A stretch of 64,000 bases of DNA from Pyrinomonadaceae bacterium (GTDB lineage: Bacteria; Acidobacteriota; Blastocatellia; Pyrinomonadales; Pyrinomonadaceae), in the NCBI GenBank assembly GCA_017983495.1, contig JAGOBH010000002.1, positions 186,001 through 250,000 of the forward strand. Direction: 5' to 3'. A program made the translations under genes and the position numbers. This document shows positions 16,844 through 24,634 of this stretch, one piece after another; the stretch's first letter is position 1, and each line of letters begins with the position of its first letter. The notes beneath the pieces are model-generated. The model was not told the DNA's origin. It did no database searches and worked only from the letters and a program-made list of their open reading frames with translations.

Positions 16844-18235
16844 TTACGCAAACACCGCAGGTTTGGCGTGGAGGGGGAAGGCGGTTTCGTAGACGGACGC
16901 CAGATTTAGGAGCACGTCTTCGGTCCAGAAATTTCCGACCAATTGGAGCCCGATCGGCATACCTTCGTTTGAGAGTCCGGATGGGACGCTGACGGCGGGC
17001 ACGCCGGCGAGATTGGCTGAGACGGTGTAGATGTCGCTGAGGTACATCGCTATCGGGTCGTCGCTGCGTTCACCAAATTTGAACGCGACGCTCGGCGAAG
17101 TCGGCGTCAATATTGCGTCGCAACGCGTGAACGCGGTCTCGTAATCGCGTTTTACCAGGGCACGCACCTTTTGCGCTTTCGAGTAGTACGCGTCGTAATA
17201 TCCGCTCGAAAGCACATAGGTGCCGAGCATAATGCGGCGTTTGACCTCGGGGCCGAAACCTTCTTCGCGTGTCTTGAAGTACATTTTCCGCAGCTCCGCG
17301 GCATTGTCGGCTCGGTAGCCGTAACGGGCTCCGTCATAACGCGCGAGATTTGACGACGCTTCGGCCGTTGCGATGATGTAGTAAACGGCGATGCCGTACC
17401 GGGCGTGCGGCAGCTCGACATCGACTATCGTGGCACCGAGCGAGCGAAAATTCTCGATTGACGCGTCGACCGAAGCACGAACATCTGCGTCGAGGCCTTC
17501 GCCAAAGAGAGCACGCGGAACGCCGATCGTCTTGCTGGAAACATCCGCGTCGAGCGCGAATTTATAATCGGGCACGTCAACCTCGGCCGAAGTCGCATCA
17601 AGCGGATCGCGTCCGGCGATCGCACCCAAAACGTCCGCAACGTCCGACGCTTTTTGGCCGAAAATGCCGATATTGTCGAGCGAAGAGGCAAACGCCACGA
17701 GCCCGTAACGGGAGATACGGCCGTATGTCGGTTTGAGGCCGACGATCCCGCATAGCGATGCCGGCTGACGTACGGAACCGCCCGTTTCGCTGCCGAGCGA
17801 GGCACGAACGACACCGGACGCCACGGCCACCGCCGAACCGCCCGAACTGCCGCCGGGAACACGAGTCAGGTCCCACGGATTTTTCACAGGGCCAAACGCC
17901 GACGATTCATTCGATGAGCCCATCGCGAATTCGTCCATATTCGTCTTGCCGACGACGATGGCACCCGCGGCGTTGAGCCGTTCGATCACGGTCGCATCGT
18001 ACTGAGCCTCGTAATTCTCCAAAATGCGCGAACCGCACGACGTTCGCATCCCTTTGGTACAGATGTTGTCCTTGATCGCCACGGCCATGCCGCCGAGCGG
18101 CGTGTCGCCGGCCGCCTCGACCTCAGCGGCACGTGCCAGAGCGTGTTCGCGTTCGATCGATAGGAAAGAGTTGAGATCGCCGTTGAGCCGTTCGGCGTTG
18201 CCGAGTACATTCTCGATGTGTGAAACCAATGACAT
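16844..18235 (-). CDS. gatA: Asp/Glu-tRNA(Asn/Gln) amidotransferase subunit A
   Basis: Amidase subunit of GatCAB, which releases ammonia from glutamine to convert Glu-tRNA(Gln) or Asp-tRNA(Asn). The amidase-signature triad is complete: Lys55 in [12 protein letters not shown], cis-Ser in PGGSSGGSA (~res 131) and nucleophile Ser154 in [27 protein letters not shown] is typical of GatA. At 463 aa it is slightly shorter than the usual ~485. gatC lies upstream in the same direction but is separated by a lipoprotein gene. gatB is not in the window. Confidence 0.96.
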   Translation of the reverse strand: MSLVSHIENVLGNAERLNGDLNSFLSIEREHALARAAEVEAAGDTPLGGMAVAIKDNICTKGMRTSCGSRILENYEAQYDATVIERLNAAGAIVVGKTNMDEFAMGSSNESSAFGPVKNPWDLTRVPGGSSGGSAVAVASGVVRASLGSETGGSVRQPASLCGIVGLKPTYGRISRYGLVAFASSLDNIGIFGQKASDVADVLGAIAGRDPLDATSAEVDVPDYKFALDADVSSKTIGVPRALFGEGLDADVRASVDASIENFRSLGATIVDVELPHARYGIAVYYIIATAEASSNLARYDGARYGYRADNAAELRKMYFKTREEGFGPEVKRRIMLGTYVLSSGYYDAYYSKAQKVRALVKRDYETAFTRCDAILTPTSPSVAFKFGERSDDPIAMYLSDIYTVSANLAGVPAVSVPSGLSNEGMPIGLQLVGNFWTEDVLLNLASVYETAFPLHAKPAVFA

Positions 18236-18238
18236 AAT

Positions 18239-18682
18239 TCAATTTGTAACTTTGCTGATCAGCCAGACGTCCGAGCTGCGGACGAGTTCGGCCTTGACCT
18301 CTTTTTGCTCGCTGCGAGTGTCGTCCTTCCAAAACAAGACGATCTGAAAACTCACCTTTTCAGTCCCCTGAGCCGTACATGACCCGATCCGAAAGGCTTT
18401 TGGGTAACTGTCCGTCGCCGTAAAATAATCGATCTTCGTGTCGGTGCCCGCGCTGAGCGTGGCAAACAGCTCGGGCGTCAAATAGCTCTTTCGCTGGGCA
18501 AGATTCTCCGCCGAAGGCTGCATGTCGTTGCCGAAATGGAACGAATAGAACCGCTTCACGGTATCACGGCCCTGCGTGCATTCGGCCGATTCGAGTGTCG
18601 GCACGCTGCCGCACGCGAGACAAAAGGCAAAAAGGCAAAATACCAAAACCGTACTTTGAGTTTTGATCCTTGTTCTCCGCAT
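18239..18682 (-). CDS. Putative lipoprotein, between gatC and gatA
   Basis: 147 residues with a lipoprotein signal: basic start MRRTRIK, hydrophobic stretch and lipobox FCLAC (Cys ~24), predicting a lipidated envelope protein. The mature part begins with a helix-rich segment (QGRDTVKRFYSFHFGND) and a beta-rich end, reminiscent of small DUF3828-like proteins, but I cannot assign it firmly. Start and stop fit tightly between gatC (stop 3 nt upstream) and gatA (3 nt downstream), so it is part of the operon despite an unrelated location and role. Confidence 0.75.
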   Translation of the reverse strand: MRRTRIKTQSTVLVFCLFAFCLACGSVPTLESAECTQGRDTVKRFYSFHFGNDMQPSAENLAQRKSYLTPELFATLSAGTDTKIDYFTATDSYPKAFRIGSCTAQGTEKVSFQIVLFWKDDTRSEQKEVKAELVRSSDVWLISKVTN

Positions 18683-18685
18683 TAA

Positions 18686-18967
18686 TTAAAGAACTTTCGG
18701 AACCTGAAAATGTCCCGCGACCGCTGACGGAGCCTGTTCGAGTGCGAGTTCCTGGCCCAGCGAGCCCGCGACGTGGTCCTCACGGATCGTATGCGTCGCC
18801 GCACCTTCCGCCGTCAGGCCGCCGAGCATCGGTTCGATGTCGCCAGTGTCGAGTTCGTTAAGCTGCTCAATGTACTTTACGATGTCCGCCATCTGCGGCG
18901 TATACATCTCGACCTCGGCGTCCGAGATCTCGAGATGAGCAAGTTTTGCGATCATTCTAACGTCCAT
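18686..18967 (-). CDS. gatC: Asp/Glu-tRNA amidotransferase subunit C
   Basis: 93-residue GatC, the small belt-like subunit that stabilises GatA-GatB. It shows the typical opening MIAKLAHLEISDAEVEMY and the segment QLNELDTGDIEPML. It is first in the tight gatC-lipoprotein-gatA run. The ATG-proximal residues MDVR precede the conserved helix. Confidence 0.95.
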   Translation of the reverse strand: MDVRMIAKLAHLEISDAEVEMYTPQMADIVKYIEQLNELDTGDIEPMLGGLTAEGAATHTIREDHVAGSLGQELALEQAPSAVAGHFQVPKVL

Positions 18968-19040
18968 AAATTTAATGTGTAAAAGTTCAAAAGTGAAAAT
19001 GGGGAAAAGTAAGACGGGAAGTATAGTCTCGGCTTTTTTT

Positions 19041-19072
19041 ACTTTTTCACTTTTTCACTTTTTCACTTTTTC
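19041..19072. repeat. Tandem octamer repeat (ACTTTTTC) x4 overlapping the 3' end of dciA
   Basis: Four perfect ACTTTTTC units. On the reverse strand the repeat reads GAAAAAGT and supplies the last codons and the TGA stop of the DciA-like gene (ends at 19055). Related AAGTGAAAA tracts occur at 18980-19010 and 38.5-38.9 kb. Confidence 0.85.
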
Positions 19073-19525
19073 GCCTTCGTCCTGCCTTCCCAAATAGACC
19101 GCTGCGGACTTGAGAAACGCGTCCCGCAGTTCTTCGTCGGCGATCGCCCCCGCCGCGTCGACCAGCGACGGAGCCAGATTCGACAGGTCAACGCTGGTAT
19201 CCGCTGCCGCGGCAATATGCTCACGGGCGGCTGCGAGCGTCGGCTTATCGATGCGAAACTCAATGAACCGCACCGAGCCCTGGCCGAGGATCGTGTTGAG
19301 TTTGACCAGCATTTGCGGGCTCAGATCCTCGAGATGTCGCTGCCAGGTCTTGTCCTCGACGGCGATCGCCAAACGGTGCTCGTGAAACCCGACGGGCACA
19401 GTCCTCGCCCTGAGCAGTTCGCCGGCAGAACGGTTCCACGCGGCAAAGACCACCGCCTCGGTCACCGTTTCATTCGGATCCAGCCGCTGCAAAACGGCCG
19501 GCAATGCCCCAAATAGCTGTTCCAT
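19055..19525 (-). CDS. DUF721 / DciA-family protein
   Basis: 156 residues. The N-terminal ~100 residues match the DUF721 domain of DciA, the ancestral replicative-helicase loader: AWNRSAGELLRARTVPVGFH, then LAIAVEDKTWQRHLEDLS and a LNTILGQG segment, with the conserved Trp residues. DciA interacts with DnaB at replication initiation in bacteria lacking DnaC or DnaI. The C-terminal 50 residues are an Ala/Asp-rich helix. The final residues EKVKK and the stop codon are contributed by a tandem octamer repeat, so the original C-terminus may have been altered. It lies 87 nt upstream of gatC. Confidence 0.85.
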   Translation of the reverse strand: MEQLFGALPAVLQRLDPNETVTEAVVFAAWNRSAGELLRARTVPVGFHEHRLAIAVEDKTWQRHLEDLSPQMLVKLNTILGQGSVRFIEFRIDKPTLAAAREHIAAAADTSVDLSNLAPSLVDAAGAIADEELRDAFLKSAAVYLGRQDEGEKVKK

Positions 19526-19575
19526 TTGCGTTCGACCGACAATAAACTATCATTTTAGACGAGAATGCCACCATG

Positions 19576-19602
19576 CGGAAGCCCGCACGTAATTAAGGGC
19601 GT
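19576..19602. repeat. Dispersed repeat family B, copy 1 (27 bp)
   Basis: Begins CGGAAGCCCGCACGT and ends ATTAAGGGCGT. It matches 32311-32337 at 26 of 27 positions. It lies in the short gap between the divergent dciA and maf genes. Confidence 0.85.
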
Positions 19603-19627
19603 TTTCCGAACACTATCACGCGAATTT

Positions 19628-20200
19628 ATGATCGATCTACCCAAATTAATACTCGCATCCGGCAGCCCGCGAAGGTCTGAGATAATGACGTCTGTCGGCT
19701 GGGATTTTGAAAAGCACGTCGCCGACATCGACGAAACTGAGCTTCCGGGCGAATCGCCGGAAGATTATGTGGTCAGATTGGCTCGCGAAAAGGCCGAGGC
19801 CGTCGCTTTGAATTTTCCCGGTCAAATGGTTTTGGGTGCCGATACGACAGTCGTTATAGACGGCCAGATCCTCGCGAAGCCGATCGATCTCGAGGACGCA
19901 CGGCGGATGCTGAGGATGCTGTCAGGTAACTGGCACGTCGTTTTGACGGGCGTTGCGGTCGTGCAGGACGGCAAAACGCGCTCTGCTATTCAGCGTACCC
20001 GCGTCAAATTTGCGAGTATGTCCGAGGCCGAGATAAACCACCTCGCAATGCTCGGCGACCCGCTCGACAAAGCCGGAGCCTATGCCGTTCAGGCACAGGC
20101 GGCGTTGTTTATCGAAGGGATCGAGGGCGACTATTGGAACGTCGTCGGGCTGCCGATCAGTTTGGTATATGAGCTTGCAACGAAAAGGCCCGGCGTCTGA
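19628..20200 (+). CDS. maf: Maf family nucleotide pyrophosphatase
   Basis: Nucleoside triphosphate pyrophosphatase thought to remove non-canonical or modified nucleotides. Signature [14 protein letters not shown] at the N-terminus and catalytic core [18 protein letters not shown]. The final third has [21 protein letters not shown] use the ATG at 19628 (MIDLPKLIL, 190 aa), because the 21 residues encoded upstream come from the repeat-B region. The TGA stop lies inside the loop of a GC-rich hairpin (20187-20208) that serves the opposite strand. Confidence 0.94.
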   Translation: MIDLPKLILASGSPRRSEIMTSVGWDFEKHVADIDETELPGESPEDYVVRLAREKAEAVALNFPGQMVLGADTTVVIDGQILAKPIDLEDARRMLRMLSGNWHVVLTGVAVVQDGKTRSAIQRTRVKFASMSEAEINHLAMLGDPLDKAGAYAVQAQAALFIEGIEGDYWNVVGLPISLVYELATKRPGV

Positions 20201-20208
20201 GCCGGGCC
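20187..20208 (-). terminator. Terminator of the thioredoxin-like/pan operon, overlapping the maf stop
   Basis: Perfect 8-bp stem GGCCCGGC / GCCGGGCC with a 6-nt loop, followed on the reverse strand by TTTT. The loop contains the maf stop codon. Confidence 0.8.
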
Positions 20209-20215
20209 GAGGTGT

Positions 20216-20722
20216 TTAGAGAAGCTTGTCGATCGCCTTTGAGATCGGGCCGATCAGATCGAATTTCGGGTCGATGCCTCCAAACGGCTCGATAGTCGAA
20301 TTGCCGCTTTTGTCGAGGATGACAAACGACGGGACCTGTTCGATCTTGAAATTTTTGGTCACCAGCAAGCCGTCCGAATCACGCAGCACGGTCATCGACA
20401 ATTTCTTGTCGGTGGCAAACTGCTGGACCGCCTCGTTGCTGGCGTAATTTTTGGACCGAGCGTTGGTCGAATCGGTAACGACGAAGTAAAAGACCACGTT
20501 CTTGCCCGCGTATTTCTTCGCCAGAGCATTGCTGAATTCCGCCTGTTTGTTCGACAGCGGCAGCCAGCTTGCACCGATCGCAAGTACGACGATCTTGCCG
20601 TCCTGAGCCTCTACGTCGACACGTGTTCCGTCCAATTTGGTCAAAACCGTCTGAGCCGACGCCGCAATGGCGAGGGCAATGGTGATGGCCGCGATACTGA
20701 TGAAACCTTTTAGTGTTTTCAT
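20216..20722 (-). CDS. Secreted thioredoxin-fold protein lacking the CxxC motif
   Basis: Signal peptide at ~1-23 (IAAITIALAIAASAQ). The mature domain follows the TlpA/AhpC-TSA fold: DGKIVVLAIGASWLPLSNKQ where active TlpA proteins have a WCxxC, then FYFVVTDSTNA and the cis-Pro loop KIEQVPSFVILDKSG. There is no cysteine at the active site, so it cannot act as a dithiol oxidoreductase; a binding or chaperone-like role is possible (inference). I use the ATG at 20722 (168 aa); longer starts at 20755 and 20782 would put extra residues before the signal peptide. It is last in the folK-panB-mntA-hepT-panC run. Confidence 0.8.
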   Translation of the reverse strand: MKTLKGFISIAAITIALAIAASAQTVLTKLDGTRVDVEAQDGKIVVLAIGASWLPLSNKQAEFSNALAKKYAGKNVVFYFVVTDSTNARSKNYASNEAVQQFATDKKLSMTVLRDSDGLLVTKNFKIEQVPSFVILDKSGNSTIEPFGGIDPKFDLIGPISKAIDKLL

Positions 20723-20783
20723 ACATTTATGAGAGGCTCCCGCGAGCGTTCTCATGGTGTTTAGATGCAAGTTTGATACCAAT

Positions 20784-21638
20784 CTACTGCTTTCGGTTGA
20801 GTATCACATTGTCGATCAAACGGACGTCGCCAAAATAGACCGCTACGGTAATAAGCGTCTCGCTATCACCAATCTTTTCAACCGTTTGCAGCGAATCGCG
20901 GTCAACTATCGCAACGTAATCGAGCCGTGCCAGCGGTTCGGCCGCAATGCGGTTCGTGACCATCTGCGTTAAAGCGGACGCATTTCGTTCACCTTTCTTA
21001 AAGGCCAGCTTGGCCTCGCGAAGGGAATTGATGATGACCGACGCTTTTTCACGCTCGTCGCTCGTGAGCCGGGCGTTTCGCGACGACATCGCAAGGCCTG
21101 ACTCTTCGCGTACGGTCGGGACGACGACGATCTCGGTCTCAAATCCGAGGTCGTTCGTCAGGCGTTTGATGACGGCGACCTGCTGAGCGTCCTTTTGGCC
21201 GAAAAATGCGTGATCTGGGCGAACGGTATTAAAGAGAATGGTGACGACCGTCGCGACGCCGCGAAAATGGCCGGGCCGCGACGTACCCTCGAGCCCGTCG
21301 GTCAGGCCCTCGACATTGACGTAGGTCGAAAAGCCCTCAGCGTATATCTCATGCAATTCGGGAGCAAAGACGTAGTCAACCTCGTACTCGGCCAGCAGAG
21401 CTGCGTCGGCGGTCAGGTCACGCGGGTATTTTTCGAGATCGCCCTTGTCGTTGAACTGGGTCGGATTAACAAATATCGACACGATGACGATGTCGCACAT
21501 CTGCCTCGCTTCTTTAACGAGCGCCAGATGGCCCTCGTGCAGGGCACCCATCGTCGGGACAAAACCGACGGTCTTAGCCTCACGCCGCAACTTGCGCGAG
21601 ATCGAGAACATACGTTGTCGGCGGTTGATTATTTCCAC
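20784..21638 (-). CDS. panC: Pantothenate synthetase
   Basis: Condenses pantoate and beta-alanine with ATP to pantothenate, the coenzyme A precursor. 284 aa, normal length. Motifs include VGFVPTMGALHEGHLALV (HIGH-like nucleotide site), FVNPTQF, FFGQKDAQQ and SSRNARL. The start lies 2 nt after the HEPN gene stop, so its translation is probably coupled to the toxin-antitoxin pair inserted between it and panB. Confidence 0.97.
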   Translation of the reverse strand: MEIINRRQRMFSISRKLRREAKTVGFVPTMGALHEGHLALVKEARQMCDIVIVSIFVNPTQFNDKGDLEKYPRDLTADAALLAEYEVDYVFAPELHEIYAEGFSTYVNVEGLTDGLEGTSRPGHFRGVATVVTILFNTVRPDHAFFGQKDAQQVAVIKRLTNDLGFETEIVVVPTVREESGLAMSSRNARLTSDEREKASVIINSLREAKLAFKKGERNASALTQMVTNRIAAEPLARLDYVAIVDRDSLQTVEKIGDSETLITVAVYFGDVRLIDNVILNRKQ

Positions 21639-21640
21639 TT

Positions 21641-22006
21641 TTAATTTTCAGTCGTCAGAGGAAGATCTGGATATTCCAGTCTTACGATCGCCTCGATCTG
21701 ATCAATGAGTTCCAATGATTCCCTATTGGCACTGTCCCAAACGATGTCAAGATTTAGGGAAAAGTACGCATGAGTAATAATGTTCCTGAATCCCTTAAGC
21801 GACTGCCAGTCAACCTCCGGATGCCGGCCTTTTAGTTCCGGAGTGATCTTTGACGCCGCTTCACCAATTATCATCAGATTGAAAAGAACGGCAGATTGAT
21901 GCAATGAGCTCTTTTCGAAATCTGTCCTCTCAATATCGCAGACATATAGATTCGCCTGTTTACAGGCAGAAATAATGTCACGAAGATACAGTTTCTCAGG
22001 CCTCAT
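21641..22006 (-). CDS. HepT-like HEPN domain ribonuclease toxin
   Basis: 121 residues of the DUF86/HepT family. The HEPN catalytic motif RX4HXY is present as RNIITHAY (~res 74-81). The opening LYLRDIISACKQANLYV and the helical pattern fit HepT. In studied pairs HepT is an RNase neutralised by its MntA partner, which adds AMP units to the Tyr of this motif; that residue is present here. Its start overlaps the MNT gene by 11 nt. Confidence 0.88.
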   Translation of the reverse strand: MRPEKLYLRDIISACKQANLYVCDIERTDFEKSSLHQSAVLFNLMIIGEAASKITPELKGRHPEVDWQSLKGFRNIITHAYFSLNLDIVWDSANRESLELIDQIEAIVRLEYPDLPLTTEN

Positions 22007-22292
22007 AGATCGGAGTAGCGTCGGCTAGGACGTGGTCACGAACATATTCTTTCAGTCCCTTTTTGGTAACAAGGTCAACATTGGTTTCTAATATCTCAGA
22101 CAAGTCGATCTGCATTCGCGAATACTCGATCAATCCTATTCCGGAATCGGGTAGAAATTCTACCAGCAGATCAAAGTCGCTGTCCGGCCGTTCGTCGCCG
22201 CGGGCTCGTGAGCCGAACAGACTTAGCTCACGCACTTTGTTCTTTTTACAAAGTTCGACTATTTTGGCCTTGGTTTCCTCGGAAAACTGCAT
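21996..22292 (-). CDS. MntA-like minimal nucleotidyltransferase antitoxin
   Basis: 98 residues of the MNT family with the active-site motif GSRARGDERPDSDFD (GS-x-D-x-D pattern), followed by LLVEFLPDSG. In the known MntA-HepT systems this enzyme AMPylates and silences the HEPN toxin. Its ATG shares one base with the panB stop (TAATG), and its 3' end overlaps hepT by 11 nt, giving a fully coupled four-gene string panB-mntA-hepT-panC. Confidence 0.9.
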   Translation of the reverse strand: MQFSEETKAKIVELCKKNKVRELSLFGSRARGDERPDSDFDLLVEFLPDSGIGLIEYSRMQIDLSEILETNVDLVTKKGLKEYVRDHVLADATPIYEA

Positions 22293-23152
22293 TACGACTT
22301 TGCCATCTCCTTTTTAGTCTCTTCGGTCAGCCCGTACGATTCCTGGTCGCTCGGGTAGGCTCCCGATTTTACGTCCTTGGTCCAATTATGGATCGCTTCG
22401 GTCATCACGTCGCGGACGCTGGCGTATTGCCGGACAAAACGCGGCTGACGGCCGAAGGTCATTCCGACCAGGTCGTGCAGCACTAGCACCTGAATGTCGC
22501 ATTCCGCACCGGCACCGATGCCGATCGTGGAAATACTCAGCTCCTCGGTTATCATCTGAGCGACCTCACGCGGAACCAGCTCGAGCACTATCGAGAACGC
22601 ACCGGCGTCCTCGAGCATTTTTGCGTCTTCGATCAGGCGTTTTGCCTGGTCGGCCGTGCGGCCCTGGACGCGGTAACCGCCCATCTTGTAGACCGATTGC
22701 GGCGTCAGGCCGATGTGTGCGACGACGGGTATCTCTTCGTTGACGAGCCGCTGGACGAGCTCGACGCGGTTGCGTCCGCCCTCGAGCTTGACGGCCTCGG
22801 CACCGCCGTATTTCATTAGTCTGAGTGCGTTTTTGACGCTCTCGTCCTCGTTGATGTGATAGGTGCCGAAAGGCATATCCGCGATGACCATCGCCCGCTC
22901 GGTGCCGCGTTTGACGGCGATACAGGCCGACGTTATCTCGTCCAGCGAAACGGGTATGGTATTGCCGTAACCGTGGATGACGTTGCCCATGCTGTCACCG
23001 ACGAGGATCATATCGACGCCGGCTTCGTCCACGATCCGCGCGGTCGGATAATCGTATGCGGTCAGGCAGACGAGTTTTTCGCCATTCTCTTTCGCCGCCC
23101 GGATCGCAGGGAGATAAACTTTGCCTTCTCTGTCAGGTTGGAGGTATGCCAT
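22292..23152 (-). CDS. panB: 3-methyl-2-oxobutanoate hydroxymethyltransferase
   Basis: First committed step of pantothenate synthesis: transfers a hydroxymethyl group from methylene-tetrahydrofolate to ketoisovalerate. 286 aa. Signature motifs are CLTAYDYPTARIVDEAGVD, VGDSMGNVIHGY, DMPFGTY, KLEGG, HIGLTPQSV and ELVPREVAQ. The folate-dependent chemistry fits its neighbour folK, 44 nt upstream. It is followed without a gap by the MNT/HEPN pair and then panC. Confidence 0.97.
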   Translation of the reverse strand: MAYLQPDREGKVYLPAIRAAKENGEKLVCLTAYDYPTARIVDEAGVDMILVGDSMGNVIHGYGNTIPVSLDEITSACIAVKRGTERAMVIADMPFGTYHINEDESVKNALRLMKYGGAEAVKLEGGRNRVELVQRLVNEEIPVVAHIGLTPQSVYKMGGYRVQGRTADQAKRLIEDAKMLEDAGAFSIVLELVPREVAQMITEELSISTIGIGAGAECDIQVLVLHDLVGMTFGRQPRFVRQYASVRDVMTEAIHNWTKDVKSGAYPSDQESYGLTEETKKEMAKS

Positions 23153-23196
23153 AAAGTTGCATCAAGTCTAGCTTTTCGAACAACTTAAGTCTAGAG

Positions 23197-23751
23197 CTAA
23201 GCAGAGGTCGGTTTCTGGCCGGCCGCCACTGACGACTGGTCACTGTTCGGGTTCCAGCGTTTGACCTCGTATGGGTCGTCAACCTCGGCGAGGATCTGGG
23301 CGATCTCTTTGCCGACGACGGGATGAACAAGATTTGGTGCGATCTCGGCCAGCGGTACGAGCACGAATTTGCGAAGATGCAGACGCGGGTGCGGCAGCGT
23401 GAGAAAAGGCGAATCGACCTGCGAATCGCCAAAAAATAGTATGTCGAGGTCGGCAGTTCGCGGACGCTTTATCGATTTGTCGCCGCGGTCGAGCAGGTAT
23501 TCGATCCTCAGCAGGCGTGCCATCATCTGCGTCGGGCTGACGTTCGCGACGTGTATCTCGGCGACCATATTCAAAAAATGGAGATCGGTGTCCATATCGA
23601 CCGGCTGAGTTTCGTAGATCGCGGACAGCTTATTCACTACCAGGCTCGCCTCCATCAACCCGCGAACCGCCATCAGCAGATTCCCGGCACGGTCCCCGAG
23701 ATTTGACCCCAGACCGATATAGGCCACAGTTATGCCGTCGTTTAGATTCAT
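23197..23751 (-). CDS. folK: 2-amino-4-hydroxy-6-hydroxymethyldihydropteridine pyrophosphokinase
   Basis: Folate-pathway HPPK. The N-terminus YIGLGSNLGDRAGNL and the signature RPRTADLDILFF are intact, as is LTLPHPRLHLRKFVLVPL. The ATG at 23751 is chosen because GGAG lies 6 nt upstream; this gives 184 aa. It is the first gene of the reverse-strand pantothenate operon. The last ~15 residues are Ser/Ala-rich and not conserved. Confidence 0.96.
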   Translation of the reverse strand: MNLNDGITVAYIGLGSNLGDRAGNLLMAVRGLMEASLVVNKLSAIYETQPVDMDTDLHFLNMVAEIHVANVSPTQMMARLLRIEYLLDRGDKSIKRPRTADLDILFFGDSQVDSPFLTLPHPRLHLRKFVLVPLAEIAPNLVHPVVGKEIAQILAEVDDPYEVKRWNPNSDQSSVAAGQKPTSA

Positions 23752-23847
23752 GATTTTCTCCCCAATAATCATCCGAACCACCCCCAATTGTCAAAGTGCG
23801 GTCAATCGCGGAGTCCACTTAAATATTAAATATTCGGCAAATGTTAA

Positions 23848-23902
23848 ACATCGGTTCGCCGATGTGGTGTTTCAGCACTTAACGAAAGTGCCTGGTGCTT
23901 TC
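23848..23902 (+). promoter_or_regulatory. Hairpin cluster in the leader of the sigma/CHAT cassette
   Basis: Three stems: ACATCGG-TTCG-CCGATGT (23848-23865), which has a stable UUCG loop; GCACTT/AAGTGC (23875-23891); and GAAAGTGC/GTGCTTTC (23884-23902, two G-T pairs). The second and third share GAAAGTGC, so they cannot form together. No T-run follows. Confidence 0.45.
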
Positions 23903-23966
23903 GCATGTCGTATCAAAAATAATGTAGAGTTTGAATAACATTTTCCTTCGAAGATGATTGCACCAG

Positions 23967-24569
23967 ATGCTAATGAAAGCGGCCGAACTCAAGAAAAATT
24001 GGGCGATCTCAGAAAGCGCTTTTCATGGCCTAATTAAATGGCTAGACGAAGGAGGCAATTCTGACGGAAGGCGATACGTTGAAATGAGTCGAAGGCTGGC
24101 GGATTACTTCGATCGCAAAAACTGTCTGAATTCACTTGAACTTGCCGATGAGACTTTAAATCGAGTGGCTCGCCGACTCGAAGAGGAGGCAATTGTAATC
24201 GAAACCCCCGCAAAATACTGTTATATCGTTGCTAAATACGTGTTTCTGGAGGATCTGCGAGCGAAGGACAGATATCCGGTACCAATTGACGAAGGTGTTG
24301 CTCTCCGATCGAGTAGTTTGGACCGGACCGACTCGGGTATCGATGATCAGCGAATGGATTGTCTGGATTCCTGTTCGGCGAAACTTGTATCTTCCGATCG
24401 AGATTTGATATTCGGCTATTATTTCGGCGAGGAAAGGCAAAAGATCAACAACCGCCGAGACGTCGCAAAAAAGCTGGGTATTTCGGTCAATGCACTTAGC
24501 ATCAGGGCTTGCCGGATCCGTGAAAAACTGCAGATCTGCGTCAGCAAATGCGTTGCAAGCCGGAAGTAA
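23967..24569 (+). CDS. ECF-like sigma-70 family RNA polymerase sigma factor
   Basis: About 200 residues. The region-2-like part (~40-100) reads ELADETLNRVARRL then YCYIVAKYVFLEDLRAK, resembling sigma regions 2.1-2.4. The region-4 helix-turn-helix near the C-terminus is RRDVAKKLGISVNALSIRAC. The linker between them is short and acidic. It opens a three-gene set with the membrane and TPR-CHAT genes (gaps of 65 and 43 nt), so it probably controls or answers to them. Start choice is loose: TTG 23958, ATG 23967 and ATG 23973 are all possible. It is divergent from typical ECF factors, so the assignment is by pattern rather than by strong identity. Confidence 0.72.
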   Translation: MLMKAAELKKNWAISESAFHGLIKWLDEGGNSDGRRYVEMSRRLADYFDRKNCLNSLELADETLNRVARRLEEEAIVIETPAKYCYIVAKYVFLEDLRAKDRYPVPIDEGVALRSSSLDRTDSGIDDQRMDCLDSCSAKLVSSDRDLIFGYYFGEERQKINNRRDVAKKLGISVNALSIRACRIREKLQICVSKCVASRK

Positions 24570-24634
24570 TGAAATGATTTTGTGATTTTGTCTTAATTAG
24601 TTGGATCAACGTGTGAAAAAGGCACGCTCCTAAA

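Noticed and set aside
23788-23957. Possible tRNA or ncRNA gene
   Set aside because: Hairpins are present but no cloverleaf or known RNA family is visible; recorded as a leader element only.
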